Notes: generated by a model not told the origin, from the sequence alone. A DNA stretch of 64,000 nucleotides from Mycobacterium deserti (GCF_025345615.1 NZ_JAODWD010000002.1:124001-188000); one strand, 5' to 3'. Shown: positions 1-9,913, numbered from the stretch's first letter. A program made the numbers and translations.

Positions 1-118
1 GCAGTCAATCGGGGCTTTGCCGCGAGCGCACCCACATATCGCGATCACAATGGAGTCAGGAAGATTCGTTCCTTTTCGCTGCTGCGCTGATTGCTGCTGC
101 GGCTGCGAGTAAGTGAAA

Positions 119-187
119 CTGTGCGGTCCCGCCGGCCTTCGTCGGCTCTCCTCCGACGCCGGCCCCCCTCCAGGCGGGACCGCACAG
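119..187 (-). terminator. Long GC-rich inverted repeat after esxT, likely terminator
   Basis: A perfect 15-bp inverted repeat lies at 119-133 and 173-187. A second inner match (CGTCGG at 140-145 with CCGACG at 153-158) allows an extended hairpin. It starts 13 bp beyond the esxT stop on the transcribed strand. No strong U-tract follows, which is common for mycobacterial terminators. The rest of 1-199 holds no gene I can support; rplM is expected to the left from synteny, but its start is not in the window. Confidence 0.5.
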
Positions 188-199
188 GGTCCATGAGGG

Positions 200-496
200 C
201 TACGTGCCCCAGGCGCTCGCGGCGCGGCGATCGGTGGCGGCGACGTCGTCCGCGCCGTCGCGAACCGCATTGCCCAGTCCGAAGAGGATCTCGTTGAGCG
301 CACCCGCCGCCTGTTGCCACCGGGCCTGCTCCACTCGGTAGGCGTCGGCCGCTTCGCGTGTCCAGATCTCCTGCAGAGGGGCGATCTGCGCGCGCAACTC
401 GTCGAGCGCGTTGTTCAGTCGCGCGGACGTCGTGTGGATCTCCTGACGGACCGTGTGCTCGATCTCATCGAAGTTGTACGAAAGAACGTTATCCAC
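200..496 (-). CDS. esxT: EsxT, ESX-4 WXG100-family secreted protein
   Basis: This 98-residue protein is one half of the EsxU/EsxT substrate pair of ESX-4. It shows the WXG100 pattern of two helices around a short turn, with tryptophans in the turn region (QEIWTREAA) and a second Trp near position 60. From memory it closely matches M. tuberculosis Rv3444c (shared VLSYNF and VRQEIHTT stretches). I chose the GTG at 496 because GAGGAG lies just upstream and because the reading frame open to 529 would overlap esxU. It follows esxU by 10 bp, so the two are surely co-transcribed. A hairpin follows the stop. Confidence 0.93.
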   Translation of the reverse strand: MDNVLSYNFDEIEHTVRQEIHTTSARLNNALDELRAQIAPLQEIWTREAADAYRVEQARWQQAAGALNEILFGLGNAVRDGADDVAATDRRAASAWGT

Positions 497-506
497 GGCC
501 CTCTCC

Positions 507-830
507 TCAGATCTGGTTGGCGACCGCACCGATCTGGTGCGAATGGGTTTCGGCGGCCTCGCGCAGCGTTACGTGGTTCCGCCGGATGTTCTCGGCGATC
601 CGCTCGAGTGCCGCATGCAGTTTCAGCGACTCGGCGTTCCACCGGTCGACGACGTCGCGGAACCGCGTGGCGGCGACGCCTCCCCACACCGAGGGCGGCA
701 CGCTACTCATCCGCCCGATGAACGCCTGCAGCATCGCGCGGATCTCCTCATTGCGGGCATCAGTCTTTGCGGCGATGGCCGTCATCAGGTCGAAGTCGGT
801 GTTGAGCGAGGCACCTGCGGGTGTCGTCAT
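507..830 (-). CDS. esxU: EsxU, ESX-4 WXG100-family secreted protein
   Basis: This 107-residue WXG100-like protein carries the turn motif [11 protein letters not shown] (W-G-G) near residue 48, between two predicted helices. It is the expected heterodimer partner of EsxT, exported through the EccC4-containing membrane complex. The ATG at 830 is preceded by a GGAAGGA ribosome-binding site. The 75 bp between it and the upstream membrane-associated gene (906-2063) may hold a promoter, but I see no convincing hexamers. Confidence 0.92.
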   Translation of the reverse strand: MTTPAGASLNTDFDLMTAIAAKTDARNEEIRAMLQAFIGRMSSVPPSVWGGVAATRFRDVVDRWNAESLKLHAALERIAENIRRNHVTLREAAETHSHQIGAVANQI

Positions 831-905
831 GGGCGTCCTTCCAAGTCGTCGTTATCTTGATTCGACGCTGCGGCCGTCGATTCGGTTCCGCCGATCCGAC
901 CAAAG

Positions 906-2063
906 TCAGCGCAGCACACGCGAAGACCTGATCGCTTCGTCGCAGATCTCGCGCATCCGGCCCTCACGCCCCGGCGCGCTCTGACATCCGACGGCGATGC
1001 GCACCGTGTCCTCGGTCAACACCGTCCAGTCGACCTGACGGTCATTGCGGACTTCCCGGTACGTGACCGCGTCCCTGCCGGCTCGGCGATCCGACGGATT
1101 GAAGTCGACGAATACCCCCTCGGGCTCGTCGTCCAACGACGCGCGCAACGACTGTGCCGTCGTCGTGCCGTCGATCTGCGTCACGCCGTTCGCGTGCGTG
1201 ATGTGCAGGGCGAGCTCGGGATCGTTCGGTGAAACCAGTTGTATGCGCGCTGATCCCGGTCCCGAGGTGATGCGTTCGACAGTCCACTCGGCAGGCACCA
1301 TCACTCCGATCCGACCCTCGGCCAGAAGGGCCATCGGCGTGCCGAGTGAAGGTGCCTCACCGCTGCGAACGGCGAACCCGCCGCACAGCGCCGCCGCCGA
1401 CACCAGTCCCGCGAGCACCGCGGTGTGGCGAGTCGTCCGTGAACGGCGGGCTGCGACCGCCCAGTCGCAGTGGTGATGTGTCCGTACTGTTTGCGCCGCC
1501 CTCTGTACCGAAGCCGTGTCGGCGAGTGTGACGTTGATACCGGCCGAGCGCAGTCGATCACCGACCGCAGCGCTCAACGCTTCGGCGGCAACGACGCAGT
1601 CCGGTGCGTCGAGCACCACTGCTCGTGCCGCACCCACGGCCGCCACCACCGCGTCGGGCCCTTCGGAATGTGCGATGAAGGACGACACCGAATACCTTGT
1701 CACGGCGGTGAACTCCGGTGCGATCTCGACGATTGCCGCCTGATGGGCCGCCAGGCCCATGCGAAGAACCTGCGCGCGCTTCAACACCACGACGCTCTGC
1801 GCCACCGCCCCGGCCGCAGCCTGTACACGCTCGGTCCGCGATGACGACCACCACGCCGGACACACGAGCACAAGCGTGTCGACACCGCCGCCCGCGACCG
1901 CGCCCAGAACCTTCTGCCACACCTCGTCGATAGCGACAGGCCGATCGTCCAGCAGCGCGAGGTCATCGTCGATGCAGGCGAGGGCGACCGAAACCATCAC
2001 GGGGTCAGCTGAATCCGGTCCCGCGATGGTCCAAGGGCCCACCGTGACGACGGCCTCCGTCAC
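906..2063 (-). CDS. Type VII secretion-associated membrane protein (Rv3446c-like)
   Basis: A 385-residue protein in the position of M. tuberculosis Rv3446c, between eccC4 and esxU. The N-terminal ~200 residues form an alternating alpha/beta, actin/Hsp70-like region rich in VLVCPAWW-type strands. One transmembrane helix follows at about 214-233 (VLAGLVSAAALCGGFAV). The C-terminal ~150 residues are a probable extracytoplasmic domain with two cysteines. It matches the family annotated as 'type VII secretion-associated protein'; its molecular role is unknown to me. The GTG start overlaps the eccC4 stop (GTGA, 2060-2063), indicating translational coupling. Confidence 0.85.
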   Translation of the reverse strand: MTEAVVTVGPWTIAGPDSADPVMVSVALACIDDDLALLDDRPVAIDEVWQKVLGAVAGGGVDTLVLVCPAWWSSSRTERVQAAAGAVAQSVVVLKRAQVLRMGLAAHQAAIVEIAPEFTAVTRYSVSSFIAHSEGPDAVVAAVGAARAVVLDAPDCVVAAEALSAAVGDRLRSAGINVTLADTASVQRAAQTVRTHHHCDWAVAARRSRTTRHTAVLAGLVSAAALCGGFAVRSGEAPSLGTPMALLAEGRIGVMVPAEWTVERITSGPGSARIQLVSPNDPELALHITHANGVTQIDGTTTAQSLRASLDDEPEGVFVDFNPSDRRAGRDAVTYREVRNDRQVDWTVLTEDTVRIAVGCQSAPGREGRMREICDEAIRSSRVLR

Positions 2064-5000
2064 GGTGGGTCACTCCACGCCACCTGTATCAGCTGGTCGG
2101 CCTCACCGCGAACGATCAGCGTTCCGCGACCGGGCGGCAGGGCCGAGGGACGCACAGATCCGAGAAGCACACCCTCGTCCGGACTCGCGCTCATCATCAG
2201 ACCCATGCAGCCCAGCTCGCGCAGCCGAGTCAGTACCGGGTCGAACATCGCGCGGGCCGCGCCACCCGAGCGACGTGCGACGATCACGTGCAATCCGAGA
2301 TCTCTGGCATACGGGAGGAAATCGGAAAGCGGTGTCAGAGGGCTGCCCGTCGCCGCGGCGACCAGGTCGTAGTCGTCGATCACGAGGTAGATCTCCGGAC
2401 CTGACCACCACGACCGACTACGCAACTGCTGCTGTGTGACGTTCTCGTCGGGCATCCGGGACTGCAGCCGGTCGATCAGGGACCCGATCCGTGTCACCAG
2501 CGCCGCGGGCGAAACCGTATATCCGCTGAGGTGTTCGGATTCCACCACACCGAGCAGCGTCCGGCGAAAGTCGACTATTTCGACCCGTGCGGCGTCGGCA
2601 TCATTGCCCTGGATGATCTCGCGGCACAGAAGCCTCAGCAGCGACGTCTTGCCGCAGGAACCCTCGCCGAGAACGAGAAGGTGCGGGTGATCTCCGAAAT
2701 CGACGACCGTTGGCGTCAACTCGCGTTCGCCGAGTCCGAGCAAAAGTTGGGTCCCGGAGCGTGGTACGTCGCTTCGCTCGATCACGTGGCTGTGTGCAAC
2801 CCGTTGCGGGAGCAGTTCGACGGGCGGGGTGCGTTGGTCACCCCACCGTCCGCGCAACCGGGCGGCGTGCGCCGCGGGCGCCTCGGCGACAGCGATGGCC
2901 AGCTGCCTGCCGTCGGCAGTCAGCCCGCGTCCTGGCGGGCACTGAGCCAACTGCCGCGCCCGTTTGCGGTCCATTTCCGACTCCGCCGGATCACCGAGGC
3001 GCAGCTCGATGCGGGTCGCGATCTGGTCCTTCAACGCCGGCCGCAACTCCGCCCATCGCGACGCCGTCACCACGACGTGAACCCCGAACGACAGACCCTG
3101 GGCTGCGATCGCCGTGATCGGGCCCTCGAGCGCGTCGTACTCGCCGCGAAGCGTTGCCCAGCCGTCGACCACGAGGAACACGTCGCCGTAAGATTCGCCG
3201 GATCGGGCCACTCCGGCTGCGGCCCGGCCTTCCCGGCCGCGCATCACCGACTCCACCACGGCCACGGTCCGACGGCACAGGTCCACGTCGTGTCGGCCGG
3301 CCACAGCGCCTACATGAGGTAGATCCCGCAACGACGACAGCGACCCGCCGCCGAAATCGAGACAATAGAACCCGACCTCGGCGGGACTGTGCGCTTCCGC
3401 CAGAGCCTGAATCAGGGTGCGCACAGCTGTCGACTTCCCCGACCGCGGTGCGCCGATGATCGCGACATTGCCTGCCGGACCGCATAATTCGGCGGTCATC
3501 ACGTCGCGACGCTGCTGGTACGGATTGTCCACCAATCCGATGGGCACGGTCAGACCGGCGCGTCTGCGCCCTGACATCAGTGCATCGAGCGTCGGCGACG
3601 TGGTCAACGGTGGAAGCCACACGCGGTGGGCGAAAGATCCCCGGTCCGCTACCCGGTCGACGACCGCATCGAAAAGCGTGCGCACCGAGGCTTCCGTAAG
3701 GTCGGTCGGCTTGACGCGATCAATGATCGCGCCGACCGGCGCGGCGGTGAAGAGCAACGGCATCGACGTCTGCCGCGCCGTCGCCGGAGGGTCACCGGTG
3801 CGTCCGAGGTAGGGAGCAGACACGTACGCCGTCTGGAACCGCACGAGGTCGCCCGACGCCGTCTTCAGGTAAGCCGCTCCGGGCGTGCCGGGAAGGTGAT
3901 GGGCATCAGTCGTTCCGAGAACGGCCCGGGATTCGCTGGCCGAGAACGTCTTCAGGCAGATCCGGTAGGACAGATGGGTTTCGAGACCTCTCAGCCGACC
4001 TTCGTCGAGCCGCTGGCTGGCCAACAGCAGGTGCACTCCCAAAGACCGGCCCAACCGGCCGATCGCCACGAACAGTTCCGCGAATTCGGGGTGCTGGCTC
4101 AGCAGTTCGGAGAACTCGTCGACGACGATGAACAATGCGGGTAACGACGTCAGCGGCGCTCCCTGCGCGCGGGCGCGCGCGTAGTCGGCGAGGTTCGCCG
4201 AGCCGGCGGCACGGAGCAGCTCCTGGCGGCGATTGATTTCCCCGGCCAGCGCGTCGCTCATCCGGGCGACCAGATGCGCCTCGTCGGCGAGGTTCGTGAT
4301 CACGGCGGCCACATGCCGCGTCCGCTCCAGCCCCGCGAATGTCGCACCACCCTTGAAGTCGACCAGGATGAGGTTGAGCGCATCTGGTGGGTGAACGGCG
4401 ATCATGCCAAGGGCCAGGGTGCGGAGGAACTCCGACTTTCCGGAGCCCGTCGCGCCCACGCACAGACCGTGCGGGCCCATGCCGTCGCGCGATGCCTCGT
4501 TGATGTCGAGCATCACAGGCGTCCCGTGCTCATCGACACCGATGGGCACCGGCAGGACACGGTCATGCGTCCTCCAGAGCCGAGCCGGGTCGATGTCGCC
4601 GGGGTCGTCGAAGCCCATCGACTGCAGCCAGCCGTTCGCAGCGGGTGACAGACGCGCAGCGCCCGTCGTTGCCGACGCCGGGCGGTACGGCGCCAACCGC
4701 CGGGCGCACGTGACCGCTTGCGCACGAGTCAACGAATCAGGCCGAGCCACAGCCACGTCTCGATCGGCGATCCGTAGCCGAAGCGGCGTGGTGCCGCTGG
4801 CCGGGTTACCGACCCGAAGCAATGTCACGCCCTCGTGAGGCAGATCCGAGTCGATCCCGTCGACGATCACGACCACGTGCCGCATGGATTCGTCGACCGA
4901 AGTCGCGAGGTTGCCGGACACGAGCCTCGATGAGCCGACGGCGTCGACCAATCGCGGGTGCTGGTGATGCGGAAGCCACTTGAGCCAGTCCCATTCGCCC

Positions 5001-5782
5001 CGAGCCGATTCGTCGGCCGCCGCGGCGATCGCGATGTCGTCGGGGCCGTGAAGCACCGCTAGTTGGCACACCATCGCGCGCAGCAGCCCCCGCACGGACT
5101 CGGAGTCACCCTCGATCGTCACCGAAGCGTTGGGCGTCAGCGCCACTGCGACCGGTGCACCGGCGACCAAAGATCGCTGGCGCACCCAACGCCGCATCGC
5201 CCCCACGGTGACCGGGTCGAGCTCGTCGGCGGAACTGAGTTCGGGCGCTTTCAATACCGTGGATAATCGTCGGTCGCCCAATCCCAGTCGGACAGAACCG
5301 AAGTCGTCGTCGACGGGTACACGTTCCCACATCCGCCGGGTGCCGATCAGTTCCCACAGGGTGTCGGGATCGGGATGGCTCCACTGCAGAGAGCGACGCT
5401 CCTGCGCCGTGGTCTCGACGATGGCCGAATCGACGGTGTCGAGGTAGCGCAGGTAGGTCTGTCGTCCCTGATTGACCTCGGCGGTCCGGTTTCCACCGCG
5501 GGCACTGTAGGCGACCGTCCCGAGGACCGACACCAGCATCATCACCGGGAAGAACATGAACATCGGGCTGCGCGCGGACCCAGCCCCCGAGGTGAAGTAG
5601 AACGCCATCATCCCGACGGCGGCGACGAGCATCGCCACGGGCAGTAGGCGGGCGATCGGGTTCACCGGCGGCGATTTCGGCAGGGCAGGCGGTGCCTCTA
5701 CGGCGATTTCACCACGCGCCAACGGCGGTACGGACAGGCGTGATTCACGAACAAACTCCATCGGGGAGTTGGACGTAGTCAT
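2060..5782 (-). CDS. eccC4: EccC4, ESX-4 FtsK/SpoIIIE-type motor ATPase (fused, three ATPase domains)
   Basis: This 1240-residue inner-membrane ATPase recognises EsxU/EsxT and powers export. Two transmembrane helices lie at about 44-62 and 73-92. Three P-loop domains follow: ATPase 1 with GATGSGKSEF and Walker B LFIVVDEFSELL, ATPase 2 with GAPRSGKST and a Walker B-like VFLVVDGWATL, and ATPase 3 with GEGSCGKTS and YLVIDDYDL. Only ATPase 1 has the full DE Walker B pair; the others look degenerate, as known for this family. It is a single chain, as expected for ESX-4 rather than the split EccCa/Cb form. It is divergent from eccD4. Confidence 0.96.
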   Translation of the reverse strand: MTTSNSPMEFVRESRLSVPPLARGEIAVEAPPALPKSPPVNPIARLLPVAMLVAAVGMMAFYFTSGAGSARSPMFMFFPVMMLVSVLGTVAYSARGGNRTAEVNQGRQTYLRYLDTVDSAIVETTAQERRSLQWSHPDPDTLWELIGTRRMWERVPVDDDFGSVRLGLGDRRLSTVLKAPELSSADELDPVTVGAMRRWVRQRSLVAGAPVAVALTPNASVTIEGDSESVRGLLRAMVCQLAVLHGPDDIAIAAAADESARGEWDWLKWLPHHQHPRLVDAVGSSRLVSGNLATSVDESMRHVVVIVDGIDSDLPHEGVTLLRVGNPASGTTPLRLRIADRDVAVARPDSLTRAQAVTCARRLAPYRPASATTGAARLSPAANGWLQSMGFDDPGDIDPARLWRTHDRVLPVPIGVDEHGTPVMLDINEASRDGMGPHGLCVGATGSGKSEFLRTLALGMIAVHPPDALNLILVDFKGGATFAGLERTRHVAAVITNLADEAHLVARMSDALAGEINRRQELLRAAGSANLADYARARAQGAPLTSLPALFIVVDEFSELLSQHPEFAELFVAIGRLGRSLGVHLLLASQRLDEGRLRGLETHLSYRICLKTFSASESRAVLGTTDAHHLPGTPGAAYLKTASGDLVRFQTAYVSAPYLGRTGDPPATARQTSMPLLFTAAPVGAIIDRVKPTDLTEASVRTLFDAVVDRVADRGSFAHRVWLPPLTTSPTLDALMSGRRRAGLTVPIGLVDNPYQQRRDVMTAELCGPAGNVAIIGAPRSGKSTAVRTLIQALAEAHSPAEVGFYCLDFGGGSLSSLRDLPHVGAVAGRHDVDLCRRTVAVVESVMRGREGRAAAGVARSGESYGDVFLVVDGWATLRGEYDALEGPITAIAAQGLSFGVHVVVTASRWAELRPALKDQIATRIELRLGDPAESEMDRKRARQLAQCPPGRGLTADGRQLAIAVAEAPAAHAARLRGRWGDQRTPPVELLPQRVAHSHVIERSDVPRSGTQLLLGLGERELTPTVVDFGDHPHLLVLGEGSCGKTSLLRLLCREIIQGNDADAARVEIVDFRRTLLGVVESEHLSGYTVSPAALVTRIGSLIDRLQSRMPDENVTQQQLRSRSWWSGPEIYLVIDDYDLVAAATGSPLTPLSDFLPYARDLGLHVIVARRSGGAARAMFDPVLTRLRELGCMGLMMSASPDEGVLLGSVRPSALPPGRGTLIVRGEADQLIQVAWSDPP

Positions 5783-5876
5783 GCCCTTTCCGGTTCCCTC
5801 TCGACGAGCGAAATTGCCGCGCGTCCGGGCAGCTCGTTCGGGTTACCGTGAGACGGCCGATGCCAACCGGGGGGTG
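5783..5876. promoter_or_regulatory. Divergent intergenic region eccC4/eccD4
   Basis: These 94 bp separate the start codons of the two ESX-4 arms and must carry promoters for both unless transcription enters from outside. I see no clear -35/-10 pair on either strand. Frames on the plus strand stay open upstream of the chosen eccD4 start, so the true gap could be shorter. Confidence 0.35.
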
Positions 5877-7220
5877 ATGCGGGTGCCAGACGCTTCGTGT
5901 CGATTGACTGTTCAGCACTGTGTGGGCGACGACCTCACCGCGGTCGACCTCGCATTGCCGCGCGCGATGCAGGTCGGCCAACTGCTGCCGGCGATTGTGG
6001 ACATCGTCAGCGGCGCAACCGTCTTGCCGCTGACACCTCACCGGTGGCGCCTGTCGCGGCTCGGCGGCCCGCGTCTCGACGAGACAAAGACGCTCGCCGA
6101 GAACGACATTCGTGACGGTGACCTGCTCCTGCTGACGGCCACCGACCCGCCCCCTCCGGTGTGGGTAGCGGCCGACCCGTGTCACACTGTCGCGAACATC
6201 GCCGACACCGGTACCGAACATGACTCGCGGATTGTTGCCATCATCGGGTGTCTGGTATCGAACTGTTGCGCAGCGGCGGCACTCGCGTGGTCCTCGGCCG
6301 CACCCGTCGCTCACCTCACCGGCGCAGCCTGCCTCGCTCTAGGTGCCGCGGCGGGCGCGGTGACGATGCGCCGTGCGCGCAACGACGAGTCGCTGGCGAC
6401 GACGCTGAGTGTGGTCGCTGTCGTCTTCGCGGCAGTCACCGGCGCTCTGGCCGTGCCCGCCGGCCCGGCCGCCGCACACGCCCTTCTCGCCGCGTCCGCG
6501 GCGTTCTCGGTATCGACCCTGCTGGCCCGTTTGGCTCAGGCCGGCAGAACATGGTTGACAGCGACAGCGACCGTGGCGCTGGCATCCGCAGCGGTGGCCC
6601 TAGCCACCCTCAACTGGAATCTCTCCAGTGCCGCCACAGGCGCCGTGCTCGCGACGCTGGCGCTGGCTGTACTGAGCGTCGCGCCGAGATTCTCCATCGC
6701 GGTGACAGGAATCGGCCCTCCTCCGCCGAGCATCGACCCGACTGCGGACACGGCTCCTGAGGTCGATACCCATTCGGGAATCGCTGCTCACCGGATGCTG
6801 ACCGGGCTGGTGATCGGCTCGTCACTGACGGCGACACTCGGCACGGTCCTCGTTGCGTCAGCGGGCCCGTTCTTCCCCGCTGCTACGTTCAGCGCGATCA
6901 TCGGCTTCGTGTTGCTCCTGCGTGCGCGCTCACACATCGACGCGATGCGCCGCGTCGCACTGTCAATAGGCGGATTCCTCTGCGTCGCAGCCTGCTTAGC
7001 GGTCTGCGCGGTCGCATTCAGGGCTCAGGCGCACATCGTCGCGGTGGTGGCCGCCGCTGCGGGTGCTGCCGCTCTGGCTCCAGCATGCGGCGTGGCAATC
7101 ACTCCCCTGATGCGTCGCGCCGCCGACGTGACCGAGTACTTCGTGCTGGCCGCAGTGGTGCCAACCGCGTGCTGGGTCGGTGGACTCTTTGCTTGGGTTC
7201 GCGGCCTGGGGTTGCTGTGA
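5877..7220 (+). CDS. eccD4: EccD4, ESX-4 multi-spanning membrane channel component
   Basis: A 447-residue integral membrane protein. An N-terminal ubiquitin-like domain (about residues 5-95, ending DIRDGDLLLLTA) is followed by a linker and a dense series of hydrophobic segments consistent with the usual 11 helices. It forms the membrane barrel of the ESX-4 translocon. I placed the start at ATG 5877 behind a G-run; GTG 5883 and in-frame codons up to 5769 are alternatives. The stop overlaps the mycP4 GTG (GTGA, 7217-7220). Confidence 0.9.
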   Translation: MRVPDASCRLTVQHCVGDDLTAVDLALPRAMQVGQLLPAIVDIVSGATVLPLTPHRWRLSRLGGPRLDETKTLAENDIRDGDLLLLTATDPPPPVWVAADPCHTVANIADTGTEHDSRIVAIIGCLVSNCCAAAALAWSSAAPVAHLTGAACLALGAAAGAVTMRRARNDESLATTLSVVAVVFAAVTGALAVPAGPAAAHALLAASAAFSVSTLLARLAQAGRTWLTATATVALASAAVALATLNWNLSSAATGAVLATLALAVLSVAPRFSIAVTGIGPPPPSIDPTADTAPEVDTHSGIAAHRMLTGLVIGSSLTATLGTVLVASAGPFFPAATFSAIIGFVLLLRARSHIDAMRRVALSIGGFLCVAACLAVCAVAFRAQAHIVAVVAAAAGAAALAPACGVAITPLMRRAADVTEYFVLAAVVPTACWVGGLFAWVRGLGLL

Positions 7221-8578
7221 CAGCCGCCGCACTGGGACGTCTCGTCGGTGTGGCGGCGCTGGCCGGGCTGCCGCTGCTCTCATCGCCTGCCGCGTCAGCA
7301 GCTCCGCCGCCCGCGGTCGACGGAGCACGGCTCCCGCCTCCGGCATCCCCCGCGCCGCCGCAACGCACCGAACGGCAAGAACCGTGCGTCACCTCGGACG
7401 TGGTCGCCGGTCGCAGCGAAGGGCAGATCAAAGACGCCGATTTACAACGTCTTTGGCAATTGACTCGCGGTGCAGGTCAAACCGTCGCAGTAATCGACAC
7501 CGGGGTGACTCGACACCGGTTGCTCCCGCACCTCCTTTCCGGCGGCGACTACGTCTCGACGAGCGACGGCACCGAGGACTGCGACGGCCACGGCACGATC
7601 GTGGCAGGCATCATCGGTGCTGCGCCGGATGCTGACGACGCGTACGCATTCAGCGGCATCGCCCCGCACGCGACCCTCATCGCGATCCGCCAGTCCAGCA
7701 CCAAATTTCGGGCGGTGGATGATCTTGGCGGCTCGGGATACGGTGACGTCGAGACGCTTGCTATGGCGGTGCGCACCGCGGCCGACATGGGAGCCACCGT
7801 CATCAATGTCTCGTCGGTGGCATGTGTGCCCGCGCGGGACGAACTCGACGACCGGCCGTTGGGTGCCGCGCTCGCGTATGCGGTGGACGTCAAGAACGTT
7901 GTCGTCGTGACCGCGGCGGGAAATGTCGGCACCGATGGGCAGTGCCCCGAACAGAATCCGGCTGCCGATCCCACGGAACCCGGCAGGCCGAACTGGACCG
8001 ATGTCAACACGGTGGTGAGTCCTGCATGGTACGACGATTACGTCTTGACGGTCGGCTCCATCGGCTCGGACGGCAAGCCGTCGAAGTTCAGCTTGGGCGG
8101 CCCGTGGGTCGACGTCGCCGCACCGGGTGAGAATGTCGTCTCGCTGGACCCCGACGGGGAAGGTCTCGTCGACACCTTGCCCACCGCCGGCGGTGAAAAG
8201 GCCATCTCGGGCACGAGTTACGCCGCGCCCGTCGTGACGGGAGTTGTCGCCCTCGTGCGGGCGCGGTCCCCGGAGCTGACAGCGCGACAAGTCATGCAGC
8301 TCATCGAGGACACCGCGCGCCGACCTCCGGACAACTGGAACCCGTTTGTCGGCCACGGCGTCGTCGATGCGCTGGCCGCGGTGAGTGCCGGACGGCATAC
8401 CCACAGTGCTGACGTCGAACCGATTCGCATGGCGTCGATTCCGGCGACCGCCGAGCCCGACGACCGATCCGGGCACATCGCGATTCGCGGCGCCGCGATC
8501 TGCCTTGCGATGACCGCCGCCGTGATCGCCGCCATGACATCGGCGCGGCTACGACGTCGCCCCGACGCGCACGACTGA
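7217..8578 (+). CDS. mycP4: MycP4, ESX-4 membrane-anchored subtilisin-like protease (mycosin)
   Basis: This 453-residue mycosin has a Sec signal peptide (about 1-30, ending in SPAASAAPPP), a catalytic Asp in VIDTGV, His in CDGHGT, Ser in GTSYAAP and the oxyanion Asn in TAAGNVG. A C-terminal transmembrane helix (ICLAMTAAVIAAM) ends in a short RRR tail. Mycosins process substrates and stabilise the ESX core complex. The GTG start is set by the GTGA overlap with eccD4. Its last 30 bp overlap the convergent eccB4 3' end. Confidence 0.94.
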   Translation: MTAAALGRLVGVAALAGLPLLSSPAASAAPPPAVDGARLPPPASPAPPQRTERQEPCVTSDVVAGRSEGQIKDADLQRLWQLTRGAGQTVAVIDTGVTRHRLLPHLLSGGDYVSTSDGTEDCDGHGTIVAGIIGAAPDADDAYAFSGIAPHATLIAIRQSSTKFRAVDDLGGSGYGDVETLAMAVRTAADMGATVINVSSVACVPARDELDDRPLGAALAYAVDVKNVVVVTAAGNVGTDGQCPEQNPAADPTEPGRPNWTDVNTVVSPAWYDDYVLTVGSIGSDGKPSKFSLGGPWVDVAAPGENVVSLDPDGEGLVDTLPTAGGEKAISGTSYAAPVVTGVVALVRARSPELTARQVMQLIEDTARRPPDNWNPFVGHGVVDALAAVSAGRHTHSADVEPIRMASIPATAEPDDRSGHIAIRGAAICLAMTAAVIAAMTSARLRRRPDAHD

Positions 8579-9913
8579 CGCGGCCTGCACACTCAGCGCG
8601 GGCCCGCGCGGAAGTCGGGCAAGGACGGGCCACGGCGCCGGCCGCGCAGTCTGGGTCAGGCCGAGGCGCTCGGCGGCGTCGTCATCGCTGATACCGAACG
8701 CGACACCGGTGTCGTCGACGAGGAACAACGTCCCCGAGTCGGCACCGTCACCAGTGACGCCCGTTGCTCGCACGAACGCGCTGTGTCCCCGCGGCACGAC
8801 GACGATGTCGACGGCGGGGCCGGCGTCGTCGGCCTGCGCCAGCGTCACGCCCTCACTGTCGACGGGTAACGAAGCGCCCGTCAACACAGCGGTTTCCAGT
8901 ACGCGGGTCGACATGTCCCAATGCCCGCAGAGCACCGGATCGTCGGAGACCCCGCCGCGGGAGGGATAGGAGCCGACGGGAAGGTCGTCATCGACAATCG
9001 GGACTGACCCGATGACGCCAGGGGCGACCGTGATGATGTCGCGGCTGCCGTGCTTGCGCGTGAACCGAATCAGGTCGGCTGCGACTTCCCCGATCCGCTG
9101 CACGCCGTCGGCGAGCGCGACGTAGTACTCGCTGGAGCCGGCACGAAGCACGCGCAGCACCGTACCGATCGGAAATCCGGGCACCGCCGATGTGCGTGGT
9201 GGCTCCGGAATGTGCGGCGCAGCAATGGGAGCCGTCTCCGGCAAGATGTCCAGTAGCGCACGTGAAACAGGTTGTGGTTCAACGCCGTCAAGTTTGAGCG
9301 CCCGGATGACGGCCGGATTGCGCAGGTCCACTCGCGCACGTCGACCGTCATAGAGAAAGTACGTCATGGCCGCACCCTCCTGCGGCACCGTGACCAGCGC
9401 GCCGCGCCCGGTGTCGAGTCGCTGCGGGATACCGCCGGCGATCACCGTCGTCTTCGACGTGGCGTCCTGGCAGACGGTCCACCGGGACTCCGCCAGCGGC
9501 GTGGCGATGACGTCAGGAGCGCCCGGGATGCCCAACAGGGGCCCGCGCCTGACTTTGTCGACGGCAGAGGCGCTGACCAGTTCCGGTTTGGCGGACGTGC
9601 CCGCGATGAGTCGCGCCGAGGCCAGGTTGAGGACCGGATGCAGCGTGTCACCGTTGCGCACGTACAACGCGCCGGAATCTCGCACCATGACGATCGCGGC
9701 GTCGCCGATGGTCCCCTTGGGCGCCAGAAACGCCAGCATTGCGCATGCTCCGACAGCGATGACAGCCAACACACACCCGGCAAGGAGTGAAAGTGACTGC
9801 GCGCGCATCGGATCGTCGAGCATGCGGACGTCACCGCGCACCAGCGCATGCTCCATCCGACGCAGGACGAAGCGATGCCCGCTGATCTGCTTGGTCGCCG
9901 ATTCCCCCGCCAT
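8549..9913 (-). CDS. eccB4: EccB4, ESX-4 core complex protein
   Basis: A 454-residue protein with a cytoplasmic N-terminus carrying the family signature QISGHRFVLRRMEHALVR, one transmembrane helix at about 42-63 and a large periplasmic domain. The pair of well-separated cysteines fits the disulfide seen in the family. It starts at ATG 9913 behind GGGGGA. It is tail-to-tail with mycP4 (30-bp overlap) and lies 58 bp downstream of the isoprenyl diphosphate synthase gene on the same strand, so read-through from that accessory operon is possible. I find no eccE gene near this locus. Confidence 0.94.
   Translation of the reverse strand: MAGESATKQISGHRFVLRRMEHALVRGDVRMLDDPMRAQSLSLLAGCVLAVIAVGACAMLAFLAPKGTIGDAAIVMVRDSGALYVRNGDTLHPVLNLASARLIAGTSAKPELVSASAVDKVRRGPLLGIPGAPDVIATPLAESRWTVCQDATSKTTVIAGGIPQRLDTGRGALVTVPQEGAAMTYFLYDGRRARVDLRNPAVIRALKLDGVEPQPVSRALLDILPETAPIAAPHIPEPPRTSAVPGFPIGTVLRVLRAGSSEYYVALADGVQRIGEVAADLIRFTRKHGSRDIITVAPGVIGSVPIVDDDLPVGSYPSRGGVSDDPVLCGHWDMSTRVLETAVLTGASLPVDSEGVTLAQADDAGPAVDIVVVPRGHSAFVRATGVTGDGADSGTLFLVDDTGVAFGISDDDAAERLGLTQTARPAPWPVLARLPRGPALSVQAASVVRVGATS

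Noticed and set aside
1..60. Start of rplM expected by synteny
   Set aside because: No start codon plus L13-like sequence is visible in the first bases; the gene must lie outside the window.
7442..8476. 344-codon open frame antisense to mycP4
   Set aside because: mycP4 has the full catalytic triad; the antisense product looks like nothing.
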